Assembly: GCA_027459765.1 (NCBI GenBank)
Contig: DAIDHD010000046.1
Span: 1 to 64,000, forward strand
Reading direction: 5' to 3'
DNA from: Gammaproteobacteria bacterium
GTDB taxonomy: Bacteria > Pseudomonadota > Gammaproteobacteria > Steroidobacterales > Steroidobacteraceae
Length of the DNA stretch: 64,000 nt
This document shows positions 15,979-24,180 of this stretch, piece after piece. Numbering within the stretch: the first letter of the stretch is position 1; each line of letters opens with the position of its first letter. The position numbers were made by a program, and so were the translations under genes. Under the pieces are notes generated by a model that made no database searches, was not told the origin of the DNA, and was given only the letters and a program-made list of their open reading frames with translations.

Positions 15979-16524
15979 ATGAAAGGATTCATCGCCGGAA
16001 TCGTCTTCACGCTCGCCGCCGCCGCCTTGGCCGGATACGTCTTCATCGTGACCGGAGCCATGCCCGCCAACGCGGACGCGCCTCCGGGAAGCTTCGAACG
16101 CTGGGCCGCGCACGCGTCGCTGCACGCCACCATCGACCGCCAGGCGCCCAAAGGCGCCCCGCCCATCGCGCCGACGCAGGCCAACCTCTCCGCCGGCCTC
16201 AAGGTCTACGCCGCCGATTGCGCCGTCTGCCACGGAGCCTCCGACGGGCGGCCGTCTCGCATCGCGCTCGGACTCTACCAGCACGCTCCGCAGTTGGCCA
16301 AGCACGGCGTCGAGGACGATGCCGAGGGAGAGACTTACTGGAAGGTGTATCACGGCATCCGCTTGACGGGCATGCCGGCCTTCAGCCGGACGCTCTCGCA
16401 AGACGAGCTCTGGCAGGTCAGCCTGTTTCTCAAGCACATGAACGCGCTGCCCGCCCCGGTGGGCGAGGCCTGGAAGAAGCTGCCGAGCGAAGGCGGCTGG
16501 CAGGCGCCCGCGGCCGGCCGCTAA
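15979..16524 (+). CDS. Membrane-anchored monohaem cytochrome c
   Basis: A 181-residue protein with one N-terminal membrane anchor (about residues 4-27), a periplasmic linker and a class I cytochrome c domain. The haem site CAVCH lies at residues 81-85 and the probable axial methionine is in GMPAF. It would carry electrons on the periplasmic face. GGAGG seven bases before this ATG favours it over the in-frame ATG at 15958, which precedes the ribosome binding site. Its stop overlaps the stop of the opposite-strand Lhr helicase by four bases. Confidence 0.85.
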   Translation: MKGFIAGIVFTLAAAALAGYVFIVTGAMPANADAPPGSFERWAAHASLHATIDRQAPKGAPPIAPTQANLSAGLKVYAADCAVCHGASDGRPSRIALGLYQHAPQLAKHGVEDDAEGETYWKVYHGIRLTGMPAFSRTLSQDELWQVSLFLKHMNALPAPVGEAWKKLPSEGGWQAPAAGR

Positions 16525-19500
16525 GCGGCCTTCGCGGCCTCGGCGATCTCGGAAAGCAGGCTTTCGCGCAGCGCCGGGACCTGAAGCTTGAGCGCGCGCT
16601 CGGCGGCCGTCGCGGCCGGGGCGTCCAGCTCCTCGAAGAACTGGACGCGGCCGGCTTGGAGCGTCGCGCAAATCCGGCCGCTGCGCAGAAGCAGCCGGTT
16701 TCCCCGCGTGGACGGCACGCGCGCGCCGTCCACGACGATGCCCGCGAGATTCACGGGGTCCGCCGCCGAGACGATGAGCCAATCGTCGCCGTCGCGCGGA
16801 CGGCGCAAGGCCTCGACGGCGTCCGGGAGCGCGTATTGCTCGCCGCCGACGCCGGAGACGAAGCGCCCTCCCCGGACCTCGCCCCGCGCCTCCAGCCGGC
16901 GCAGGTGCGGCACCAGCTCCCACCAGGACGGAGCCGCGCTCTCCCGAGTCAACAGGTCGCGAAACAAGACGCCGTAGCGCCGCAGAAGCTGGACGGCCCA
17001 CTGCGCGAGCCGCTCCTCGGGCTTGATGGCGGCGACCCGGCCGGGGAACAGCGTCCAGCGGCCCGCCCGGCCCGCGGAAAGGCGCCGCGACGCGCCGAAG
17101 CGGCCGGCTCCGCGCGCGGCGTGAGGCCGCGACAACACCAGCCCCCGCAGCGAGGAGAACCCGTCGGAAGTCACCAGGCCCAGGGCCGCCAGCTCGCTCA
17201 AGGCGTCTTTGACCTGCGAGGGCAGCAGGCCACACGCTTCCACGACGTCGTCGAAGAAAAGCGCGCCGTTGCGCTTAAGCGCGGCATAGACGGCCTGGGC
17301 CGGCCCCCGGGCTCTCTGCGCGCCCTCGGCCGCAAGCGGCTGCGCAAGCAGCCACGACAGGTCGGCCCGAAAGCAGAGCGAAATCGGAGCCACGCGCGTC
17401 AGCGCCGCGCCCGCCGCTTCCGGCTCCTCGCAGCGTCGCGAGGGCTTCATGCGGCCCCACACGAGCTCGCCTGAGAACGAAAGCGTGTCCAGCCATTGCG
17501 GCTGGTATTTCTCGACGCGCGCCGGAAGCACGTCGCTTTCCCAGCTCGAGGCGGCCAAGTCGAAGCCCTGCAGCTGGGCGATCGCCTCGTAGAGCCCAAG
17601 ACGCCCCTCCCGGCGCGAACCGGGCAGCAGGCGGTGGTGCTCGGTCAGGAAGCGCCAATAGGTCTGGGGCGTCACGGGGCGGACCGCCTTGCGCGCCCCT
17701 TCGAGCGTCAGGCGATGGATGCGCGCCAGCAGCCGGCGCTCGCACCATTCGACGACGGAAGCGTCGCGCAGCGGCAGCTCCGTGAACTTGCCTTGGAGGA
17801 CGAAGCCCTCGGCCTCCAGCGTTTGCAAGGCGCCGCGCGCCTTCGACTCCTCCAGGCCCAGATCTCGCGCGATCCTTTCCGCGGTGACCGGGCCGGCGAC
17901 GGAGAGGCGTCCGCGCACGACCTCGACGACGTCCTCCAGCTCCTGGGACTCGAGGGCGGCCTTGGCGATCGTCAGGCGCTCGGCGGCGACCCACATGCCC
18001 CGAACGACTTCGGCGCGACCCGCGCCGCGCAGGCGCTCGAACCAGTCCGACCAGCCCGCGGCCGCCCCCTCCGACGCGGGCAAAGCCGCGAGCGTCAGCA
18101 GCGCGTCGTGCAGCTCCTCCTCGTCGCGCACCAGCGGCCAAGCCTCCTCGCGCACGCGGTCGATCGCGCCGCCGTCGAGCCTGGCCAGGTCGCGCATGTC
18201 AGCGGCGGAGAGGGTGCGCCGGGACGCGACGGCCCGCGCGCGGCGCTCCTCCAGCGGCGCGTCGTCGAGGAAGCTGTAAGGGTTGGCGTTGAGGATGGAA
18301 TGGCTGAAGGGCGACGGCTCCCGCGTGTCGAGCCCGACCAGTTGAACCTCGCCGGACTCGACGCGCTCGAGCAGCGCCCGCCAGCCGTCGATGTCCATCG
18401 CCTCGTGGAGGCAGTCCTCGATGGTCTGGGCCACGAACGGATGGTCGGGCAGCGGCACGTCCGGCGGGCGGTTCTCGAAGCAAGCGGTCTGCAGGGGAAA
18501 CACCGCCGTCAGCAAGTCGTCGGCGCGAAAGCGCTGCAGCGGCGGCGGAACCTTCCTGCCGCCGCGCGCGCGCAGCACCGCCAGCGCCCGCGTCACGTTC
18601 CAGCGCCAGCGCACCTGGAACATCGGAGCGGGGAGCAGGGCTTGAATGAGCGTCTCGCGGGCGTGCTCGGAGCGCACCATCTGGAACATCTGCTCGACGG
18701 GAAAGCTGTGCTGGACGCCGAGGGAGAGCACGATGCCGTTGTCGTCGGCGCTGGCCTGAAGCTCGAAGTCGAAGGCGCGGCAAAAGCGCTTGCGAAGCGC
18801 CAGTCCCCACGCTCTGTTGATCCTGACTCCGTAAGGGGAGTGGATCACCAGCTGCATCCCTCCGGTCTCATCGAAGAAGCGTTCAAATAGGATTTTATTC
18901 TGCGTCGGCGCAAAACCCGTGCTCTCAACCTGCGCGTGCACGAAGGCCGCGGCCTGAAGGGCCGCGGCCCCGTCGACGCCGCACTCGCTTTGGATCCACC
19001 GGGAAGCGGCCTCGACGCCCTCCCTCAGCTTGGCCTGCGCTTCTTCCCGCAAATCGGATATCTCTTCGGACAGTTCAATGGTCCTGCCGGGCGCTTCCCC
19101 CAGCCAAAACGGGACGTTCGCCGGCGCCCCCTGCGCGTCGCTGACGACCACCTGCCCGCCGCGGATATACCGAACCCGCCACGAGGTATTCCCCAGCAAA
19201 AAAACGTCGCCGGCCATGCTTTCGACGGCGAAGTCCTCGTTGACGGTGCCGACGAAGACGCCCTCGTCCTCGGTGACGACGCGATAGTCGGCCGTCTCGG
19301 GAATCGCCCCTCCCGAGGTCAACGCCGCGAGCCTGGCGGAGCGCCGGCTTCTCAAGACGTGGTTGACGCCGTCCCGGTGGAGGAACGCGCCTTCCCTGCG
19401 CCCCTTGGCGATCCCTTCGCTCAGCAGCGCGACGACGCGGTCGAACTCTTCCCGGGGCAGGGCGCGATACGGCCACGCGCCGCGCGAGAGCGCGAAGAGC

Positions 19501-20801
19501 TCGTCCTCGGAGATCTCCCGAGCCGACACCTCGGCGACGATCTGTTGGGCCAGGATATCCAGCGGCGCGACGGGCGGCTCGATGCGGTCCAGGCGCCCCC
19601 TCCTCACGGCGCGCAAGAGCGCCAAGCTTTCGATGAGCTCGTCGCGCGTCTGGGCGAAGAGACGACCCTTGGGGCGAGCGCCCAGGTGGTGGCCCGAGCG
19701 TCCCACGCGCTGCAGAAAGACGGCGATCGAGCGCGGCGAGCCGAGCTGGCAGACGAGATCGATATAGCCCACGTCGATGCCGAGCTCCAGGGAGGCGGTC
19801 GCCACGATGGCCTTGAGCTCGCCCTTCTTGAGGCGCTCCTCGGCCGACAGGCGCAGCTCGCGGGAGAGGCTGCCGTGGTGGCTGGCCACCGCATCCTCGC
19901 CCAGCCGCTCGCGCAGGCGGTGGCTGACGCGTTCGGCCATGCGCCTGGTGTTGACGAAGACAAGCGTGCTGCGGTGCGAGGAGATGAGCTCCTCCAAACG
20001 CTTGTCGACCTCCTCCCACTGCCCGCCGCCGCAGACGGCGGCCAGAGGCGAGGCCGGCAGTTCCAGCCCCAAGTCGAGCTCGCGTGAGTGCCCCGTGTCG
20101 ACGATGCGGCAAGCGGGACGGCCCTCGGCATCCACCCGACGGGCGCCGACGAGGAAGCGGGCGATCTCCTCGATGGGCTTCTGCGTCGCGGACAGCCCGA
20201 TACGCTGGGGCGGCCGGTCGCACAGCGCCGCCAGCCGCTCCAGCGACAGCGCGAGATGAGAGCCCCGCTTGTCGCGCGCCAGCGCGTGGATCTCGTCGAC
20301 GATGACGGTGCGCGTCGCGGCCAGGATCTTGCGTCCGCCCGGAGACGTCAGCAGGAGATAGAGCGACTCCGGGGTCGTCACGAGGATGTGCGGGGGATGC
20401 TTGAGCATCGCCGCCCGCTGCGACGCGGGAGTGTCCCCGGTGCGCACCATGGCGCGCAGCGGCGGCATGAGAAGTCCCTGCGCCGCGGCCGCCTGGGCGA
20501 TCTCCGACAGCGGCCCCTCCAGATTGCGCCGAATGTCGTTGGAAAGCGCCTTGAGCGGCGACACGTAGACGGTCTGCACCTCGTCGGCCAGCCGCCCGTC
20601 GAGCGCCTGGCGCAGCAGGAAGTCTATGGAGGATAGGAAGGCGGCGAGGGTCTTTCCCGAGCCCGTGGGCGCGGCGATCAAGGCGTCGCCGCCCGCCAGA
20701 ATGTGCGGCCAGCCCAGCGCCTGGGGGGCCGTCGCGGCGCCGAAGCGGCCGGCAAACCAGGCGTCGACGATCGGATGAAACGGGGTCGCGGGACCGGGCA
20801 T
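16521..20801 (-). CDS. lhr: Large Lhr-family ATP-dependent helicase
   Basis: A 1,426-residue superfamily 2 helicase, the full length usual for bacterial Lhr. The Walker A motif is APTGSGKT near residue 45, the DEIH box is in VDEIHALARD, and SAT is in GLSATQ. Later motifs include LVFVNTRR and the QRVGRSGH motif VI. They are followed by the winged-helix/Lhr-core and a long C-terminal region that in other bacteria is a separable domain of unclear function. It translocates on single-stranded DNA and is linked to DNA repair. Its start codon abuts an 11-bp hairpin (20803-20828), which could limit translation. Confidence 0.9.
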   Translation of the reverse strand: MPGPATPFHPIVDAWFAGRFGAATAPQALGWPHILAGGDALIAAPTGSGKTLAAFLSSIDFLLRQALDGRLADEVQTVYVSPLKALSNDIRRNLEGPLSEIAQAAAAQGLLMPPLRAMVRTGDTPASQRAAMLKHPPHILVTTPESLYLLLTSPGGRKILAATRTVIVDEIHALARDKRGSHLALSLERLAALCDRPPQRIGLSATQKPIEEIARFLVGARRVDAEGRPACRIVDTGHSRELDLGLELPASPLAAVCGGGQWEEVDKRLEELISSHRSTLVFVNTRRMAERVSHRLRERLGEDAVASHHGSLSRELRLSAEERLKKGELKAIVATASLELGIDVGYIDLVCQLGSPRSIAVFLQRVGRSGHHLGARPKGRLFAQTRDELIESLALLRAVRRGRLDRIEPPVAPLDILAQQIVAEVSAREISEDELFALSRGAWPYRALPREEFDRVVALLSEGIAKGRREGAFLHRDGVNHVLRSRRSARLAALTSGGAIPETADYRVVTEDEGVFVGTVNEDFAVESMAGDVFLLGNTSWRVRYIRGGQVVVSDAQGAPANVPFWLGEAPGRTIELSEEISDLREEAQAKLREGVEAASRWIQSECGVDGAAALQAAAFVHAQVESTGFAPTQNKILFERFFDETGGMQLVIHSPYGVRINRAWGLALRKRFCRAFDFELQASADDNGIVLSLGVQHSFPVEQMFQMVRSEHARETLIQALLPAPMFQVRWRWNVTRALAVLRARGGRKVPPPLQRFRADDLLTAVFPLQTACFENRPPDVPLPDHPFVAQTIEDCLHEAMDIDGWRALLERVESGEVQLVGLDTREPSPFSHSILNANPYSFLDDAPLEERRARAVASRRTLSAADMRDLARLDGGAIDRVREEAWPLVRDEEELHDALLTLAALPASEGAAAGWSDWFERLRGAGRAEVVRGMWVAAERLTIAKAALESQELEDVVEVVRGRLSVAGPVTAERIARDLGLEESKARGALQTLEAEGFVLQGKFTELPLRDASVVEWCERRLLARIHRLTLEGARKAVRPVTPQTYWRFLTEHHRLLPGSRREGRLGLYEAIAQLQGFDLAASSWESDVLPARVEKYQPQWLDTLSFSGELVWGRMKPSRRCEEPEAAGAALTRVAPISLCFRADLSWLLAQPLAAEGAQRARGPAQAVYAALKRNGALFFDDVVEACGLLPSQVKDALSELAALGLVTSDGFSSLRGLVLSRPHAARGAGRFGASRRLSAGRAGRWTLFPGRVAAIKPEERLAQWAVQLLRRYGVLFRDLLTRESAAPSWWELVPHLRRLEARGEVRGGRFVSGVGGEQYALPDAVEALRRPRDGDDWLIVSAADPVNLAGIVVDGARVPSTRGNRLLLRSGRICATLQAGRVQFFEELDAPAATAAERALKLQVPALRESLLSEIAEAAKAA

Positions 20802-20802
20802 A

Positions 20803-20828
20803 TGAGGGGCTAGGAGTCTAGCCCCTCA
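20803..20828. terminator. 11-bp hairpin directly upstream of lhr start
   Basis: Arms 20803-20813 and 20818-20828 pair perfectly around a four-base loop. On the minus strand it lies after the stop of the membrane-protein gene (20852-21526) and one base before the lhr start. On the plus strand it is followed by TTTT. It may end the upstream transcript or fold in the lhr leader; there is no gene on the plus strand to terminate. Confidence 0.5.
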
Positions 20829-20851
20829 TTTTACCGCTTTCGACGGCGGGA

Positions 20852-21526
20852 TCAGGATATGGACTTGAAGACCCGCGCGCTGATCGCCGTCCCGCTCAAC
20901 AGGATCGCCGAGCCGACGCACAGCATGGCCACCAAGTCGAGCGTCAGCGTAGCCAAGCCGACCAAGCCGAGGATTCCCAGCACGGCCGCGGCGAAGCCCG
21001 TCATGAACTGCACCCCGGCCGCTCCGAACACGCCGCCCTGATAAGCGGCTTGATTGCCCGCCGATTTCCACGGCAGGCTGACGTCCACCGAGTAAGTCGA
21101 TATGCTGGAAACGGCCAGCACCACGCCATAGACGATGGCCGCGATCGAGACAAGCGCCACGGGATAGACTCCCAGCAGCGCCAGGATCGACAGGACGCAA
21201 CCCGCCGCCCCGCCCACGAACTGGGCCCCCATCCCGGAACCGAACTGCACCCGCGAGGCGAAAGACTCGCCCGTCAGCTTGTTGAACTGGCTGGCCAGCA
21301 TCCCCCCCTCCCACATCAGCGCGCCTCCGACGACTATGCCGGAAACGGCCGCCATGGTGAGCGGAATCAGCCGCGCCAATCCCAAGATCGTCAAGACGAT
21401 GGTCGCCGCTCCGCCTATGCCTTCTCCGACGGCTCCGCCCGTGATCACCTTGGCCGCTTTTTCGTAGGCCCTGGTCTCGGAAGGAGTCGTCTCCCTTCTT
21501 TCCTCTATGATGGTCGCCATCACCAT
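20852..21526 (-). CDS. Multi-span membrane protein of unknown function
   Basis: A 224-residue protein with about six hydrophobic segments after a polar, glutamate-rich N terminus. The helices are small-residue rich (GGAATIVLTILGLARLIP, GIVVGGALMWEGG) and two halves look loosely similar, hinting at an internal duplication. I recognise no family. AGGAGGTG precedes the ATG at 21526, with a second ATG two codons later. It is followed downstream by the hairpin before lhr, so it may be a single-gene transcript. Confidence 0.65.
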   Translation of the reverse strand: MVMATIIEERRETTPSETRAYEKAAKVITGGAVGEGIGGAATIVLTILGLARLIPLTMAAVSGIVVGGALMWEGGMLASQFNKLTGESFASRVQFGSGMGAQFVGGAAGCVLSILALLGVYPVALVSIAAIVYGVVLAVSSISTYSVDVSLPWKSAGNQAAYQGGVFGAAGVQFMTGFAAAVLGILGLVGLATLTLDLVAMLCVGSAILLSGTAISARVFKSIS

Positions 21527-21731
21527 TCACCTCCTGTCTTTATTGTATCGCCGCCGCTGGACGAGGGGGTAGTTGCGGACAGGCTCCGATTTCTTGACGA
21601 CGGCGAGCCCGAAGGTCACACGGCCTACGCAATTGCCTGACGCCGCCGCCATGGCGCGCCGGGCACGCCGGGGTCTACACTTGGTCATCGGGTCGAGACC
21701 TCAAGGCCGGTTCAAATAAAACGGAGCGATC

Positions 21732-22235
21732 ATGACCAACGCCGCCAGCGCCTTCCTGGAAGCCGCCGCGCCTCCCGTGCCCCGGCGCGAGCTCATCCGG
21801 CTCGCTCCCTTGGTGCGGGAGGCGATCTGCGGGGTGACTCCGGCTAAAGTCCGGCGCGCGGGCGTCGAGATGTCGGTGCCCTGGCGCGTCGTCGTGCGCG
21901 CCGACCGCGTGCAGCTCCTGCAGGCGCTGCACGGCCTCATCGAAGACGCCGTCGCCGGAGCAGCCGCGGCAGGCTCGGTCGCGATCGCCGCCCGGCGGCT
22001 GCTGCGCGGGCGCGTGATGATCACCATCGCCAGAGGCGCGCGCGCCGGCGGGCCCGACGCGGCTCTGCTGAGCCTCTTCGACCGCTTCTTCCGCGCCCCC
22101 GCCATGCCTTCCGCCCCGGGCGTGGGCCTGGAGCTCGCCATCGCCAAGCGGATCGTCCTAGCCCACGGAGGCCAGATCTGGGCCGAGCGGCCTCTGGCGG
22201 GAGGATCGGCCATCCGCTTGGTGCTGCCGCCCTAA
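21732..22235 (+). CDS. Degenerate HATPase_c domain protein (kinase remnant or pseudokinase)
   Basis: A 167-residue protein resembling only the C-terminal ATPase domain of a histidine kinase. The closing segment with VGLELAIAKRIVLAHGGQIWAE is the G2/helix pattern of PAS-type kinases. The N box reads HGLIEDAVAGA where NLIxNA is expected, and the G1 box (DxGxG) is missing. There is no phospho-acceptor histidine domain. It either no longer binds ATP or is a decayed kinase, but it retains a start preceded by CGGAGCG. No regulator is adjacent. Confidence 0.55.
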   Translation: MTNAASAFLEAAAPPVPRRELIRLAPLVREAICGVTPAKVRRAGVEMSVPWRVVVRADRVQLLQALHGLIEDAVAGAAAAGSVAIAARRLLRGRVMITIARGARAGGPDAALLSLFDRFFRAPAMPSAPGVGLELAIAKRIVLAHGGQIWAERPLAGGSAIRLVLPP

Positions 22236-22269
22236 AACACGCCCTGCGCCGCCCGCGGCCGCAAACTGG

Positions 22270-22275
22270 TATCCT
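22270..22275 (+). promoter_or_regulatory. -10 element (TATCCT) before MFS gene
   Basis: TATCCT lies nine bases before the ATG at 22285, with no visible ribosome binding site. Confidence 0.4.
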
Positions 22276-22284
22276 TAAGCCCCT

Positions 22285-23619
22285 ATGCAGCCGCGCTCGT
22301 CTACGAGCGGCGGCCTGGCCTTCATGGTTCGGGCCCTGCGCCGCCGCAACTACCGCCTTTTCTTCGGCGGCCAACTCATCTCTCTCATCGGCACGTGGAT
22401 GACCACCATCGCCACGAGCTGGCTGGTCTACCGGCTCACCGGCTCGGCGCTCCTTCTCGGGCTGGTCGGCTTCGCGGGCCAGTTCCCGGCGTTCCTGCTC
22501 GCGCCCGTCGCGGGCATTTTCGTCGACCGCTGGAACCAGCACCGCCTTTTGGTCGCCACGCAAACGCTCTCCATGCTCGAATCCGTCGCCCTCGCCGTTC
22601 TGACTCTCACGGGACGCATCAACGTCGGATGGATCCTCGCCCTCAACGCTTTCCAGGGCCTGGTCAACGCCTTCGACATGCCCGGCCGGCAAGCGTTCCT
22701 CGTCACGATGATCGAGGGTAAGGAGGACCTCGGCAACGCCATCGCCCTCAACTCCTCCATGGTCAACGCCGCCCGACTGCTCGGGCCGTCGATCGGAGGT
22801 CTGATCATCGCCGCCAGAGGGGAGGGTTTCTGCTTCGCCTTCGACGGCGTCAGCTATCTCGCCGTCATCGGCGCGCTCTTGGGGATGAGACTTTCCGCCC
22901 CCTCCGGCGCCAAGCGTCGCGCAGCCGGCGCCTGGGAGGAGCTGCGCGAGGGTTGGGACTACGTCTCGGGCTTTTTGCCCGCGCGCTCGATCATCCTCCT
23001 GCTGGCGCTCGTCAGCCTCGTGGGCGTTCCCTATTCCGTGCTCGTGCCGATCTTCGCCGGGCGCATCCTCCATGGAGGGCCCCATACGCTCGGCCTGCTG
23101 ATGGCGTGCTCCGGCCTGGGGGCGCTGTGCGGCGCCGTCTGGCTGGCGTCGCGCAGGTCCGTCCTAGGCCTGGGGCGCGCCATCCCGATCGCCACCGCCT
23201 GCTTCGGCCTCGGCCTGGCCGCCTTCGCCTATTCGCGCGTGGTCTGGCTCTCCGCCGTCCTCATGGTCGTCACGGGCGCGGGCTTCATGATCCAAATGGC
23301 CTCGAGCAACACCATCCTCCAGACGATCGTCGACGACGACAAGCGGGGCCGGGTCATGAGCTACTTCATGATGGCCTTCATGGGCACGGCTCCCTTCGGA
23401 AGCCTCCTGGCCGGCGGCTTCGCCGATCGCCTGGGCGCGCCCGCAGCCCTTCTTTTCGGCGGCGCCTGCTGCGTGGTCGCGGCGGGCTGGTTCGCGCTGC
23501 GGCTGCCTGACATCCGGCGCGCCATCCGCCCGATCTACGCGCGCCTGGGCCTGCTCTCGCAGGCCGAGACCGTCGCCATCGCCGCCGCCGAGCAGCTGCT
23601 GACCCCCCCGCGCGATTGA
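22285..23619 (+). CDS. EntS-like MFS exporter
   Basis: A 444-residue MFS protein of the DHA3/enterobactin-exporter type: the N-terminal RALRRRNYRLFFGGQLISLIG motif, then FLLAPVAGIFVDRWNQHR in the loop 2-3 position, and 12 predicted helices. Related proteins export siderophores or macrolides. There is no siderophore gene in view, so the substrate is unknown. It sits alone between the pseudokinase and the cNMP-binding protein, on the same strand. Confidence 0.85.
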   Translation: MQPRSSTSGGLAFMVRALRRRNYRLFFGGQLISLIGTWMTTIATSWLVYRLTGSALLLGLVGFAGQFPAFLLAPVAGIFVDRWNQHRLLVATQTLSMLESVALAVLTLTGRINVGWILALNAFQGLVNAFDMPGRQAFLVTMIEGKEDLGNAIALNSSMVNAARLLGPSIGGLIIAARGEGFCFAFDGVSYLAVIGALLGMRLSAPSGAKRRAAGAWEELREGWDYVSGFLPARSIILLLALVSLVGVPYSVLVPIFAGRILHGGPHTLGLLMACSGLGALCGAVWLASRRSVLGLGRAIPIATACFGLGLAAFAYSRVVWLSAVLMVVTGAGFMIQMASSNTILQTIVDDDKRGRVMSYFMMAFMGTAPFGSLLAGGFADRLGAPAALLFGGACCVVAAGWFALRLPDIRRAIRPIYARLGLLSQAETVAIAAAEQLLTPPRD

Positions 23620-23703
23620 CGAAAGCGGCGCGCCGTCGTCAGGCCGCCGTCCAATCGGTCCGCTAGACTCTCCCTGTCAGAATCAAGGCATTCGGGAGGT
23701 CCC

Positions 23704-24180
23704 ATGGTCCTTTCCGATCAGGCGTTGTTTCTGAAGAATTGCGTCCCCGTCTTCTCCCCCGCTCCCGACGAGGAGCTGGCGGTCGCGGCCGAGCAGTCCG
23801 AGATCCTGTGGCTCCCTCCGCAGCGCACGGCCGTGGTCCGCGGAGAGCTCCTGACGAAGCTCTACATCGTCGCCTCGGGCTCCCTCATGGCCAGGTACAA
23901 AGCGCTCGGCGGCTTCGTGGAGCTGCTGCTGCGCGAGGGAGACCTCTTCGGCGAGAGAGCGCTGACGAGCGAGCCCGTCTCGGATTGCGCCGTCAAGACG
24001 ACCCAGGAGGTTCTGCTGCTGGCGCTGCGGGAAACCGCCGTCCGGACCGTCCTTGAGCGCAACCTGCCGTTTCGAGAGCGCCTGACCTACGAGCTGTCGC
24101 TCAGGCGCCGGACATTGGCGGCGGCGGTCGTCAGGCCCAACCGTCAGGAGAGGCCGGCCAGCTCGCCTTCCTTGAGCTGA
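23704..24180 (+). CDS. Cyclic nucleotide-binding domain protein without DNA-binding domain
   Basis: A 158-residue protein with one cNMP-binding beta-roll: KLYIVASGSLMARYK, then LLLREGDLFGERALTSEP, the phosphate-binding-cassette position. Proteins of the CRP family would carry a helix-turn-helix after this; here only about 35 basic, proline-rich residues follow. It could sense a cyclic nucleotide and act by binding another protein. GGGAGG four bases before the ATG supports the start. Its end overlaps the ABC-F gene on the other strand by 37 bases. Confidence 0.75.
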   Translation: MVLSDQALFLKNCVPVFSPAPDEELAVAAEQSEILWLPPQRTAVVRGELLTKLYIVASGSLMARYKALGGFVELLLREGDLFGERALTSEPVSDCAVKTTQEVLLLALRETAVRTVLERNLPFRERLTYELSLRRRTLAAAVVRPNRQERPASSPSLS

